Shown here: in pieces, positions 8,159-16,386 of the stretch
Layout of the letters: each line of letters begins with the position of its first letter
How positions within the stretch are numbered: position 1 is the first letter of the stretch
Assembly: GCF_030816965.1 (NCBI RefSeq)
Contig: NZ_JAUSYQ010000002.1
Location: forward strand, 1,116,001-1,180,000
Source: Streptomyces canus
GTDB lineage: Bacteria > Actinomycetota > Actinomycetes > Streptomycetales > Streptomycetaceae
Direction of reading: 5' to 3'
Length of the DNA stretch: 64,000 nt
Made by a program: the position numbers and the translations under genes
Notes under the pieces: model-generated
The model's input: the letters and a program-made list of their open reading frames with translations, nothing else
The model's database searches: none
What the model was told of the DNA's origin: nothing

Positions 8159-10324
8159 CACCGTCTGGAACGCCTGGTCATCCGGCACACCCTCCGTCTC
8201 CCCTCCCCCGCGGGTCCCGCCGGGGAAGGCGCCGTCGCGGCGCGGCAGTTCGACGCCGCGCTGATGTCCGTCGGCTTCAAGCTGTCGGCGGACGCGCTCA
8301 GGCACCTGTCGGGGCTGTCGGAGGCCACGGTCGTCGACACCGCCGTGGGCACGCTCGCCACCGTCCGCGAGATGGCCGGCGACCATGTGCGGCACAACGT
8401 CTACTTCAAGGACTTCCCGGCGAACGTCCCGGACACCTTCGAGTTCTGGATGCGCTGCGTGCGCGAGGCCCTGGACGACGGCAAAGCCCGCGCCGGCGTC
8501 CTCGCCCAGCTGCGCAACGGCGTGATCAACCTGCTCACGCTGCCGTCGTACGGCAACTACCAGCACACGTACGACGAGATGCTCGCCGCGCACGACGAGC
8601 TGACGACCGCGGTGGGCGACCGGCTGACGGTCCTGCACCTGGGCGGCGCCCTGGACGACGAGGTCACCGCCCTGTATCTGGCGCTGGCCGGCAGCACCAC
8701 GCCGCTCGGCGACGAGCACCTGGCCGACCTCAAGGTGCTCGCCGAGTACTGCGCCGACGGGCCCCAGCCGGACGAGATCCCGGTGCGGGAGAACCGTGCC
8801 TTCGTCAACGAGGCCCGGCTGAAGGCGGGTTCGGGCCTGCTGCTGGACACCGTCACCGATGTGCTGCGGCTCGCCTGCGCGTTGTCGGACGGGGATGTGT
8901 CCCTCCAGGAGCCGACCCGGTTCCGCGCGCTGTCGCGGCCGGTCCGCCGGGCCCTGCTCGCGGGGCTCGACTCGGTCGTCGCGGCGGCCCCGGCCAAGCT
9001 CGCCGACGTCCTCGCGCACCGCGAGGCCTTCAAGCGGCTCGGCGAGCGTCTGCACCCGCACGAGTACCCCCAGTGGCCGCGTGCCGCCGAGGTGTTCGCC
9101 GTCGCCCGGGGCGAGATGAAGGCGTACACCTTCGACGCGCGCATCGAGGCACTGCTCGGTGCGGACGACGTCACCGGGGCCGCGGAGCTGCTCAGGTCCG
9201 CGCCCGGCAGGCTGTTCCGTGCGCTGGACCGGCTGCTGCGTACCGCGCGCACGCAGGAGGAGCGGGACGCCGTGGTGGCCGCCGTCGAGCAGACCGCCTC
9301 GGAGGTCTCCGGGCGGGTCGTGCTGTCGGTGCGTGAGTATCTGCAGAACCGGGCCGCGGAGACGGGCCGGAAGCGGGTGTTCATCAACCGTCTCGGCCGT
9401 GCGCACGTCGCCGACGACACGCGTGCGGCCGTACCGGAGGCGGACCGGGAGCGTCTGATCGCCGCGCTCGACGCGGAGATCGGCCGCCGACTCCCGTCCC
9501 CGGAGCGGCTGTTGGTTGGCCCCGACGTCCTCGACGTGGCGCTTCCGCTCAGCGGGCGGGCCACCTCGGCCGGGCTCGGTGTGCTGCCCCGTGGCTCCGT
9601 CTCGCCGGTCGACGGGGAGCTGCTGCGGTTCTTCGTGTACTGGAAGCAGGCGCAGCGGGTCACCGACTACGACCTGTCGGCGCTGCTGCTGGACGCGAAC
9701 TACGACTCGGTGTCGTGGCTGTCGTACACCAATCTCAGCGAGGTGGAGGGCGAGCACTCCGGTGACATCATCAACGCCCCTGACGGCGCCTCGGAGTTCA
9801 TCAATCTGCGGCTCGGTGCGGTGCGGGGCACGTACATCGTGCCGGAGGTCAACATCTTCTCCGGGGAGAAGTTCGAGGAGGCCGAGGAGTCGTTCTTCGG
9901 ATTCATGCTGCGCGAGGCCGAGCAGAAGGGGCAGCCCTTCGAGGCGCGTACCGTGCGGATGAAGTCGGAGCTGCGCGGGCCGGGCCGGGTGGCGCTGCCG
10001 CTGGCGTTCCGGCGTGCGGACGACGGGAGTTGGCACGCCAAGTGGCTGCACCTGTACCTGAAGGGGCGTCCGGCGTACAACCGCGTCGAGGGCAACCAGG
10101 CGTCGGTGGCGACGCTGCTGCGTGCCATCGTGGAGCGTGAGCAGCTGACGGTCGGGTATCTGACCAGGCTGATGGCGAACGGCGGTACGGACGTGGCGGC
10201 TTGGGACGCCGAGTCGGTGCCGGACGAGCCCGTGACGTACATCGGACTGGAGCGTCCCGAGGGGCTGCACCCGGACTCGGTGGTCATCACCCCGGAAAAT
10301 CTGCGCGACTTGATCCCCGAGTGA
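8153..10324 (+). CDS. TerD-domain protein of the SCO0854/MXAN_6230-like family, lacking RING
   Basis: 723 aa from the ATG inside the 18-bp palindrome (a GTG 12 codons upstream is possible). Residues about 1-430 form a helical region of unknown fold with GNYQHTYDEMLAAHDEL and RLGERLHPHEYPQWPRAAEVFAVARGE. The C-terminal third contains a TerD-like domain (VTDYDLSALLLDANYDSVSWLSYTNL... EGEHSGDI... VNIFSGEKFEEAEESFFGFM...). TerD domains bind calcium and occur in stress and tellurite-resistance networks. I recall relatives with an N-terminal RING finger; no Cys/His cluster is present here. It is followed by the structured intergenic repeats. Confidence 0.75.
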   Translation: MVHRLERLVIRHTLRLPSPAGPAGEGAVAARQFDAALMSVGFKLSADALRHLSGLSEATVVDTAVGTLATVREMAGDHVRHNVYFKDFPANVPDTFEFWMRCVREALDDGKARAGVLAQLRNGVINLLTLPSYGNYQHTYDEMLAAHDELTTAVGDRLTVLHLGGALDDEVTALYLALAGSTTPLGDEHLADLKVLAEYCADGPQPDEIPVRENRAFVNEARLKAGSGLLLDTVTDVLRLACALSDGDVSLQEPTRFRALSRPVRRALLAGLDSVVAAAPAKLADVLAHREAFKRLGERLHPHEYPQWPRAAEVFAVARGEMKAYTFDARIEALLGADDVTGAAELLRSAPGRLFRALDRLLRTARTQEERDAVVAAVEQTASEVSGRVVLSVREYLQNRAAETGRKRVFINRLGRAHVADDTRAAVPEADRERLIAALDAEIGRRLPSPERLLVGPDVLDVALPLSGRATSAGLGVLPRGSVSPVDGELLRFFVYWKQAQRVTDYDLSALLLDANYDSVSWLSYTNLSEVEGEHSGDIINAPDGASEFINLRLGAVRGTYIVPEVNIFSGEKFEEAEESFFGFMLREAEQKGQPFEARTVRMKSELRGPGRVALPLAFRRADDGSWHAKWLHLYLKGRPAYNRVEGNQASVATLLRAIVEREQLTVGYLTRLMANGGTDVAAWDAESVPDEPVTYIGLERPEGLHPDSVVITPENLRDLIPE

Positions 10325-10340
10325 CTGTTAGCGTGTGTCG

Positions 10341-10422
10341 CGGCGAGGCCATGAAGGGGCTTCCTTCTCACCGGTTTCATCACCGGGCCTCCAAAGCTCC
10401 AGCCCTTTCGCTTTCCTCGCCG
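10341..10422 (+). repeat. Structured intergenic repeat, copy A
   Basis: 82 bp bounded by CGGCGAGG and its exact complement CCTCGCCG. Inside are smaller dyads GAAGG-5-CCTTC and CCGGT-6-ACCGG. The segments GGCGAGGCCATGA, GCTTCCT and CGCTTTCCTCGCC recur in copy B. It lies between the TerD-protein stop and the fructosamine-kinase gene. Confidence 0.6.
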
Positions 10423-10473
10423 CCGACATCGCACCGGGAAGCACCCGCGGGTCACCGCGGCCGTGCCGCCCGT

Positions 10474-10549
10474 GGCGAGGCCATGAGGAAGCTTCCTCCT
10501 CAGCGACTGCCCCTCGGGGCTTGAAATCAGCTCCCTCGCTTTCCTCGCC
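10474..10549 (+). repeat. Structured intergenic repeat, copy B
   Basis: 76 bp bounded by GGCGAGG and CCTCGCC. It contains the perfect palindrome GAGGAAGCTTCCTC (10485-10498) and the hairpin GCCCC-TC-GGGGC (10509-10520). It shares its ends and several internal blocks with copy A, while the loops differ, as expected if base pairing is what is conserved. Confidence 0.6.
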
Positions 10550-10587
10550 TGCGATGTCACAGGCTCAGGCGGCCCGGACCGGTGCGC

Positions 10588-11472
10588 TCACCGTTCCAGG
10601 GCCGCCTTCGCCGTGCTGAGGGCCTGTTCCGCGTAGCCCCGCCCGAACAGCACGGCGTGCACCAGCAGCGGGAAGAGCTGGTGGAGCCCGATGCGGTCGG
10701 ACCAGCCTTCGGCGAGCGGTGCCACCTGTGCGTAGCCGCGCAGCACCTCGTCCAGGTGCGGGCAGCCGAAGAGGTGGAGCATCGCGAGGTCGGTCTCGCG
10801 GTGGCCGCCGTGCGCGGCCGGGTCGATCAGCCAGGCGTGGCCGTCGGCGCCCCATAGGACATTGCCGTTCCACAGGTCGCCGTGCAGCCGGGCGGGCGAC
10901 TCGGCGGGGCCCGCGAGGTCGGGCAGCCGCGCGCAGAGCCGCTCGATCACCTCTGCCTCCGAGAGCGTCATCGTGCCGTCGTCCACCGCACTCCGCAGAT
11001 ACGGCAGCACCCGGTGCCCGGCGTACCACTCCGGCCACTCGGAGCCTTCGACGTTCCGCATCGGAGCTCGCCCGATGTACGCGTCCCGTGGGCCACCAGG
11101 CGGCGCCGAGCCGAAGGCCGGCGCCCCGGCGAGGTGCAGGCCGGCCAGCGCCCGGCCCAGGTCGAGCGCCGCCTCCCGGTCGGGCCGCCCCCGCGCGATC
11201 AGGTCCGTCACCAGCCAGTGGCCGTCCTGGCCGTACACGACCGGTACCCGGACCGTGCCTGCCCCGGCCAGCCAGCACAGCCCCGCCGCCTCCGCCCGGG
11301 CCTCCTCGAGACTGTCGGCGCGTTTGACCATCACCGTCCGGCCGTCATCGAGGACCACCTCGGCCAGCGCGCCGGACAGCGGACGCTCATCCGTCGCCGT
11401 ACGGCCGGTGAGCCGCTCTGCCGCCGTACCCGGGCCGTCGCTGTCGTCGTACACCTGCGTCTCCCTGATCAC
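10588..11472 (-). CDS. Fructosamine kinase / aminoglycoside-phosphotransferase-family kinase
   Basis: 294 aa from a GTG start. Protein-kinase-like fold: a nucleotide-binding Lys in VMVKRA, the catalytic loop ARLHGDLWNGNVLW (Asp and Asn) and the metal-binding LIDPAAHGGHRETDLAM. WNGN and the GHRETDLAM ending are typical of the fructosamine-kinase branch, which phosphorylates glycated proteins or amines for deglycation. Length matches the family (about 290). It is a single gene between the intergenic repeats and the tnpB element; the element's right end lies about 50 bp before its start, so its promoter region may have been altered by the insertion. No strong Shine-Dalgarno is visible. Confidence 0.85.
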   Translation of the reverse strand: MIRETQVYDDSDGPGTAAERLTGRTATDERPLSGALAEVVLDDGRTVMVKRADSLEEARAEAAGLCWLAGAGTVRVPVVYGQDGHWLVTDLIARGRPDREAALDLGRALAGLHLAGAPAFGSAPPGGPRDAYIGRAPMRNVEGSEWPEWYAGHRVLPYLRSAVDDGTMTLSEAEVIERLCARLPDLAGPAESPARLHGDLWNGNVLWGADGHAWLIDPAAHGGHRETDLAMLHLFGCPHLDEVLRGYAQVAPLAEGWSDRIGLHQLFPLLVHAVLFGRGYAEQALSTAKAALER

Positions 11473-11523
11473 TCACGCCACCGGTTTCCCACCAGCGTGC
11501 CCGAGGGGCTCGTGCACAGCCTC

Positions 11524-11750
11524 TTTGAATCCTCCCCCTCGTGGGCGAGGGGGATTTCTGGCTCAGGCTGCCTGGCGGAACAGCGTTCCGTCAGGTCTTG
11601 CGCCGTCAGCACCAGCCGGGTTGAGACCAGCCCGGGCCAGCATCACGCGGGCGGAGTTCTTGTCTCTGGGCGAGACGGTTCCGCACGCGGCGCAGGCGTA
11701 GGTTCGTTCGGACAGTGGTAGTGCGTGCTTGGTTCTCGCTCCGCACTGCG
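11524..11750 (-). ncRNA. Candidate omega-RNA of the TnpB element (3' end of tnpB plus right-end hairpin)
   Basis: IS200/IS605-type TnpB proteins use a guide RNA that overlaps the 3' end of tnpB and runs through the right end of the element. Here the stop codon is followed within 30 nt by a GC-rich hairpin and then GGATTCAA, a typical right-end terminus. The guide would be the next bases (AGAGGCTGTGCACGAG). The 5' boundary is a guess; only the 3' structure is seen directly. Confidence 0.45.
11533..11554 (-). repeat. Right-end hairpin of the TnpB element
   Basis: TCCCCCTC (11533-11540) pairs exactly with GAGGGGGA (11547-11554) around a 6-nt loop, directly after the tnpB stop. This is the position and form of IS605-family right-end hairpins; it could also act as a terminator. 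Confidence 0.75.
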
Positions 11751-12798
11751 CGCAGTCCATCGTGGTGTGCGCGGGATGGACCAGGTGCACGATCCTGCCG
11801 TGCTTGCGGGCCATCTCCAGCAGGGCCTTCTTGGTGGCGCCGATGGCGGCATCGGCTGCCTTCCTCGCCATGGTCGACTTCGCGAGGAACTTCGGGCGGA
11901 AGTCCTCCACGGCGATGGCGTCGTGGTCGGCCACCACGCGCTTGGCCCACTTGCGGCCGGTGTCCTGGCGTTGCCGCGACACCTTCTTGTACGCCTTGGC
12001 CCGAAGCTTCTTCGCCTCGCGGTAGCTCTTGGAGGCTGCCTGTCCCCTGGCGGGTCGGCGGCGGCCCATCATGCGGTCGTACCGCGACAGCTTCGCCTGG
12101 GCCTTCTTCCCGTGCCCGGCGTGGGGGAGATCGTGGGTGTCGCTGGTGGTGGTCGCGGTCTGGCTGACGCCCCAGTCGATCCCGATCACCTGGCCGGTCT
12201 CGGGCAGCGGCTGGACTTCGGCGGGCACGACGAACGAGGCGTACCAGTGCCCGAGGCTGTCGCGGAACACGCGCACCGAGGACGGTTCGGCGGGAAGGTC
12301 CCGCGACCACACGACCGTCAGGGCGATGTTCCCGGCCAGGTGCAAACGGCCGTCCTTCAGCCGGAAGCCGCGCTTGGTGTAGTTCAGGCTCGGGTCGGCC
12401 TCACGCTTCTTCCTGTACTTCGGCATCCCGGCCCGGCGATGCTGCGGCAGACGTTCGCGGATGTCCTTGTGCGCCTTCGCGCGGGACGTGCCGAAGTCGC
12501 GGATGATCTGCTGCTGGGGAACCGATGAGCCCTCACGCAGCCACAGCGTCGTCGCGCGGGCTTCGGTCAGCATCGTGTCGAGCCGGGCCGGACCGCACGT
12601 CGCCTGGTCCGCGTCTTCGGGTCGGTTCTTGTTCCACAGGTGGGTCTGCTTGGACTTGGCGACGCACTCGTTCCAGATCCACCGGCACCGGTCCCACTCC
12701 GCCAGCAGCGCACGCTCGGCGGTCGACGACACCCGCAGCCGGAACGTCCACCGGGCATGCCCGGCATCCCCGGCCCCGGCCCCCTTCACTACCGACAC
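11563..12798 (-). CDS. tnpB: RNA-guided nuclease TnpB (IS200/IS605 OrfB family)
   Basis: 411 aa from a GTG with GGGGGGA just upstream. The N-terminal domain has WTFRLRVSSTAERALLAEWDRCRWIWNEC and YRKKREADPSLNYTKRGFRLKDG. The RuvC-like catalytic residues are all present: Asp208 (VIGIDWG), Glu298 (IAVEDF) and Asp379 (SPRDKNSARV). The zinc-finger cysteines are 349/352 (CAQC) and 369/372 (CAAC). Such proteins cut DNA guided by omega-RNA next to a transposon-adjacent motif and help the element persist at its donor site. No tnpA transposase or serine resolvase lies nearby, so this is a solitary element moved in trans or a domesticated copy. It sits between a kinase gene and the glucarate operon. Confidence 0.93.
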   Translation of the reverse strand: MSVVKGAGAGDAGHARWTFRLRVSSTAERALLAEWDRCRWIWNECVAKSKQTHLWNKNRPEDADQATCGPARLDTMLTEARATTLWLREGSSVPQQQIIRDFGTSRAKAHKDIRERLPQHRRAGMPKYRKKREADPSLNYTKRGFRLKDGRLHLAGNIALTVVWSRDLPAEPSSVRVFRDSLGHWYASFVVPAEVQPLPETGQVIGIDWGVSQTATTTSDTHDLPHAGHGKKAQAKLSRYDRMMGRRRPARGQAASKSYREAKKLRAKAYKKVSRQRQDTGRKWAKRVVADHDAIAVEDFRPKFLAKSTMARKAADAAIGATKKALLEMARKHGRIVHLVHPAHTTMDCAQCGARTKHALPLSERTYACAACGTVSPRDKNSARVMLARAGLNPAGADGARPDGTLFRQAA

Positions 12799-12985
12799 GA
12801 CATCCCCCCTCCCGCACCCGGCCCGATCGCCCCGGCTTCGACAAAGAGACCGTACGTGCGATATGCGCACACCCGTACCTGCACTACGGCGAAGCCACCC
12901 CAACCGGCGAACACCGGCACACCCGTTCGCTTTCCGTCTCCGTCGGCGGCCTTGCGGGCGCTCCGCGCCCCAGGAGACCGGACAC

Positions 12986-13048
12986 GGCGACGCTCAGCGT
13001 CGCCGCCACGGGATGCGATCCCTCCCCGGCGTGAACGCCGGCGCATCC
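12986..13048. repeat. Cluster of hairpins upstream of tnpB, possible element left end
   Basis: The 368-bp gap between tnpB and the glucarate operon holds GGCGACGCT-C-AGCGTCGCC (12986-13004) and a nested stem: outer GGATGCG (13011-13017) with CGCATCC (13042-13048), inner CCGGCGT-GA-ACGCCGG (13026-13041). IS200/IS605 ends carry imperfect hairpins, so this may mark the left end. The rest of the gap up to the promoter at 13083 shows nothing else recognisable. Confidence 0.45.
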
Positions 13049-13082
13049 TCGCAAGAGTCAGGTGAAGACTCCCAGCCATGTC

Positions 13083-13112
13083 TTGACATACAGAAGAAAC
13101 GATCCGTAGCTT
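13083..13112 (+). promoter_or_regulatory. Sigma70-type promoter of the glucarate operon
   Basis: A consensus -35 TTGACA (13083-13088) is followed after 17 bp by GTAGCT, or after 18 bp by TAGCTT. The surrounding 60 bp are unusually AT-rich for this genome. It is placed 55 bp before the solute-binding-protein ATG. Confidence 0.65.
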
Positions 13113-13129
13113 GGCCGATCATTTAGATT

Positions 13130-13146
13130 CGTGAAGCGGGTTCACG
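13130..13146. promoter_or_regulatory. Inverted repeat downstream of the glucarate promoter, possible operator
   Basis: CGTGAA-5-TTCACG lies between the promoter and the first gene, overlapping the likely leader. It is a plausible repressor site for catabolite or substrate control. No regulator gene is next to the operon. Confidence 0.45.
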
Positions 13147-13166
13147 GATATGAACGGAGAGTGTCC

Positions 13167-14501
13167 ATGGGCGATCGCCGACGACGACGCTGCCTGGCCG
13201 CGGCGGCCACCGTCGCGGGATTGATGTTCGCGACGGCCGCCTGTGGCTCCGGCTCCGACCGCGCGGGCAGCAGCGATCCGAACACGCTGGAGGTCTGGAC
13301 CCGGAGCAATCCGGACTCGGCCGCCACCTACGACCGGGTCTTCGCCGCCTTCACCAAGAAGACCGGCATCAAGATCGACTACCAGCCGGTCATCAACTTC
13401 GACCAGCAGCTCCAGAGCCGGGCGTCCACCAAGGACCTGCCGGACGTCATGATCAACGACACGGCGCTGATGGGCAGTTACCAGAGCCAGGGCCTGCTCA
13501 AGCCGATCGACCCCGCCTCGATCGCGGGCGGCGACCGGATCACCGACAAGTCCTGGTCCTCCACGGTCGGCATCGACGGGAAGCACTACGGCATCCCGTA
13601 CTCCCGTCAGGCCCAGGCCCTGATGATCAGGACCGACTGGCTGAAGAAGCTCGGGCTGAAGGCGCCGAAGACCTGGCAGGAGATGCTCTCCGTCGCCAAG
13701 GCCTTCGCCACCGAGGATCCGGACGGCGACGGCAAGGCCGACACCTACGGCATCGTCGCACCGGCCAGCGCCCAGAACGGTTACGCCGCCTGGTGGGGCG
13801 CGAGCTTCCTGTGGCAGGGCGGCGCGCAGATCATCGAGGCGGACGGGAAGGGCACGTACACCCCGGCCATGGACTCGGCCGCCGCGGTCAACGCCGTGAC
13901 CTGGATGAAGGACAACCTCTTCTGCGGCAAGAAGGGGGTCGTCCAGCCCGGCGCGATCACCGCCGTCACGGCGACGGCCACCAACTTCCAGGACGGCAAC
14001 GCCGGGATGTACATGACCGGCCCGTACAACATCACCACCTTCGACGCCACGCCCGGCAAGGACACGTACGAGGTCGTCCCGGCCCCCGCCGGCCCGGCCG
14101 GCGGCGATGTGCTGGCCGACGGCGAGAACGTCTACCTCGGTGCCAAGACCGGCAAGGACGAACAGGAGCTGGCGCTGGCCTCGTTCCTGGTCTCGGCCGA
14201 GGGCCAGAAGATCGCCATGACCAGCGTCGACGGCCACCAGCCCGTCGTCCGTATCCCCGTGAACTCCACGCTGGACGCGGCGAAGGTCAGGAACGACGCC
14301 CGCTGGAGTGTCGTACAGAAGGCCTACGAGGACGCCTCCGAGCAGTTCCCGAACGCGCCGGACTTCGCCCCGATCAAGCAGGACACCGCCGACGCGCTGA
14401 ACGCGATCTTCACGTACTGCGGCGGTGACGTCCGCTCACAGCTCAAGGAGCTCAACGACACCCTCGCCGGTGACCTCAAGGACCAGGACCTGTTGAAATG
14501 A
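13167..14501 (+). CDS. ABC transporter sugar(-acid)-binding lipoprotein
   Basis: 444 aa family-1 extracellular solute-binding protein. The signal peptide has an Arg-rich start (MGDRRRRR), a hydrophobic core and the lipobox TAAC, with lipidation at Cys26. The mature part has the usual motifs (LEVWTRSNPD..., DVMINDTALMG, YGIPYSRQAQALMIRTDWL, GNAGMYMTGPYN). GGAGA precedes the ATG by 6 nt. It is the first gene of a five-gene operon with 4-bp overlaps ending in two glucarate catabolic enzymes, so the substrate is probably glucarate or a related acid sugar. No ATPase gene follows; CUT1 systems in Streptomyces often share MsiK. Confidence 0.93.
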   Translation: MGDRRRRRCLAAAATVAGLMFATAACGSGSDRAGSSDPNTLEVWTRSNPDSAATYDRVFAAFTKKTGIKIDYQPVINFDQQLQSRASTKDLPDVMINDTALMGSYQSQGLLKPIDPASIAGGDRITDKSWSSTVGIDGKHYGIPYSRQAQALMIRTDWLKKLGLKAPKTWQEMLSVAKAFATEDPDGDGKADTYGIVAPASAQNGYAAWWGASFLWQGGAQIIEADGKGTYTPAMDSAAAVNAVTWMKDNLFCGKKGVVQPGAITAVTATATNFQDGNAGMYMTGPYNITTFDATPGKDTYEVVPAPAGPAGGDVLADGENVYLGAKTGKDEQELALASFLVSAEGQKIAMTSVDGHQPVVRIPVNSTLDAAKVRNDARWSVVQKAYEDASEQFPNAPDFAPIKQDTADALNAIFTYCGGDVRSQLKELNDTLAGDLKDQDLLK

Positions 14502-15418
14502 CCGCTACCGTTCCCGCCCCCGCGGCGCGCAAAGGCATGGGCAGGAGGGCCTTCGACAAGAAGGCCGTCGTCCCCTGGCTCTTCCTGGCTCCGGGTCTGC
14601 TGCTCGCCCTCGTCTTCAAGTTCTGGCCGATGGCCAAGGGCATCTGGCTCAGCTTCTTCGACGTCAGGCCCTTCCTCGGCGACAAGTGGATCGGCCTCGA
14701 GAACTACAGCCGGGTCCTGACCGACCACCGCTTCCAGGACGCCATCGGGCACACCCTGATCCTGGGCATGGGCCAGTCGGTCGGCGCGATCCTGCTCGGG
14801 TTCGCCCTCGCGCTGCTCCTCGAGGGCCAGGCCCGCTCGCTGAAGTTCCTCCGTACCGCGGTCTTCCTGCCCGCCGTCACGGCCACCGCGGTCGTCGGCG
14901 AGCTGTGGCGGCTGATGTACTACCCGACCTCCGACGGCCTGCTCAACAGCGGCCTGCACTTCTTCGGACTCGGGACCGTCCAGTTCCTCGACAACCCCGA
15001 CATCGCGCTGTACTCGACGATGGTGATGGGCATCTGGATCTGGGCGCCGTACAACATGGTGATCTTCCTCGCCGGTCTCGCGGGCGTGGACCGCTCGCTG
15101 TACGAGGCGGCGGCGATGGACGGTGTCTCGCTGTGGCAGCGGCTGCGCTTCGTCACGCTTCCCGCGATCCGTCCGGCGCTCATGATCGTGCTCACCCTCG
15201 CCACGATCCGCGGGCTGCGCGTGTTCACCGAGGTCTACGTCCTCACCGGCGGCGGCCCCGCCGGGTCCACCGATGTCTGGATGACGCGCGCCTACACCCT
15301 GGGCTTCACCCGCAACGACATCGGCGGCGCCTCGGCGGCCTCGGTCGTCCTGCTCTGCGTGACGCTGCTGCTCACCGTCCTGGTCAACCACCTCCGCACG
15401 AGGGGAGAAGCGCGATGA
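14498..15418 (+). CDS. CUT1-type ABC transporter permease (MalF-like)
   Basis: 306 aa integral membrane protein with six predicted helices, the first around residues 24-50 (VVPWLFLAPGLLLALVFKFWPMAKGIWLSF). The cytoplasmic EAA loop (YEAAAMDGVSLWQRLRFVTLP), which docks on the ATPase, is intact. Its ATG overlaps the stop of the binding-protein gene (ATGA) and its stop overlaps the next start, indicating translational coupling. It pairs with the following permease to form the transmembrane channel. Confidence 0.92.
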   Translation: MTATVPAPAARKGMGRRAFDKKAVVPWLFLAPGLLLALVFKFWPMAKGIWLSFFDVRPFLGDKWIGLENYSRVLTDHRFQDAIGHTLILGMGQSVGAILLGFALALLLEGQARSLKFLRTAVFLPAVTATAVVGELWRLMYYPTSDGLLNSGLHFFGLGTVQFLDNPDIALYSTMVMGIWIWAPYNMVIFLAGLAGVDRSLYEAAAMDGVSLWQRLRFVTLPAIRPALMIVLTLATIRGLRVFTEVYVLTGGGPAGSTDVWMTRAYTLGFTRNDIGGASAASVVLLCVTLLLTVLVNHLRTRGEAR

Positions 15419-16359
15419 GCGCCCCCGTCATCGACCCCGTCCGGCCGGCGGCACCTGACACCCCGGCCGGACGGATCACCAAGGCGCAGCGGACCATTCC
15501 GGCCCGCTTCGACACCGCCCTCGGCTGGAACGACCGGCCCGGTCTCGCCTGGGCCCTGCGCATCCTGCTCTGTCTGATCGCCCTCGCCGTCTTCGCGGCG
15601 CCGTTCCTGACGATCTTCTCGGGCGCCTTCACCGCCAACCCCAGCGGATCCTCGCTGTCGTTCCTGCCGCACGACAGCACGCTGCTGAACTTCAGGGTGG
15701 CGGGCGAGCGCGGTATCTGGGACTACCTCGGCAACTCCCTGGTCATCGCGGGCGGCGGGCTGCTGCTCCAGCTCGTGGTGTGCACGCTGGCCGCGTACGC
15801 GCTGGCGCGGCACCGGTTCCGTGGCCAGGCACTGATCATGATGCTGTTCATGATGACGCTGATGCTGCCCGAGGAGGTGATCGCGATCCCCCTGTCCCTG
15901 GTCCTCGGTGACGTCCCGGTGGTCCACCTGGACCTGAAGGGCACCGTCTGGGGTGTCATCCTGCCGCTGGGCGCCTGGGGCTTCTCGGTGATGATGCTGA
16001 CCGAGTTCATGCGGGACATCCCCGCCGAGATCGAGGAGGCGGCCCGCCTCGACGGCGTCGGCGAACTGCGGATGCTGTGGCAGATCATCCTGCCGCTGTG
16101 CAAGCCCGCGCTGGGCGTGGCCGGGGTGCTCGGTTTCATCATGATCTGGGACCAGTACCTGCTGCCCCTGATCGCCTCCAAGGACCCCACCGACTACACG
16201 GTCACCGTCGCCCTGTCCATCCTGCGCACCGACCCCGAGGTCGGCTCCGGGGTGGTCCTGGCCGGTGCGGTCATCGCCCTGATACCCAGCCTGATCGTCT
16301 ATCTGCTCCTCCAGCGCTCCCTGGTCACCGGCATCGCCGCCGGTGCCACGAAGGGCTGA
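15415..16359 (+). CDS. CUT1-type ABC transporter permease (MalG-like)
   Basis: 314 aa. After a roughly 45-residue cytoplasmic N-terminus come six predicted membrane helices, with the large extracytoplasmic loop (NPSGSSLSFLPHDSTLLNF) after the first, as in MalG-type subunits. The EAA loop IEEAARLDGVGELRMLWQIILP is present. The start overlaps the preceding stop (ATGA). The 27-bp gap to kdgD carries GAGGGAGAC as the next ribosome binding site. It forms the channel with the upstream permease. Confidence 0.92.
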   Translation: MSAPVIDPVRPAAPDTPAGRITKAQRTIPARFDTALGWNDRPGLAWALRILLCLIALAVFAAPFLTIFSGAFTANPSGSSLSFLPHDSTLLNFRVAGERGIWDYLGNSLVIAGGGLLLQLVVCTLAAYALARHRFRGQALIMMLFMMTLMLPEEVIAIPLSLVLGDVPVVHLDLKGTVWGVILPLGAWGFSVMMLTEFMRDIPAEIEEAARLDGVGELRMLWQIILPLCKPALGVAGVLGFIMIWDQYLLPLIASKDPTDYTVTVALSILRTDPEVGSGVVLAGAVIALIPSLIVYLLLQRSLVTGIAAGATKG

Positions 16360-16386
16360 CCCCGACCCCCCACGTTTGAGGGAGAC

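Noticed and set aside
7163-10270. 1035-codon open frame on the minus strand
   Set aside because: It lies antisense to the TerD-domain gene and is rich in Arg/Gly/His/Pro with no motif; a GC-skew shadow.
10201-10524. Small plus-strand frame through the intergenic repeats
   Set aside because: It begins inside the TerD-protein gene in another frame and runs through stem-forming repeats; structure, not coding, explains the sequence.
12799-13130. Short frames upstream of tnpB considered as tnpA
   Set aside because: No HUH motif or catalytic Tyr and no serine-recombinase pattern; frames are short shadows.
13913-14000. Possible tRNA or riboswitch elements in and around the operons
   Set aside because: No cloverleaf, TPsiC-like box or riboswitch consensus could be seen anywhere in the window.
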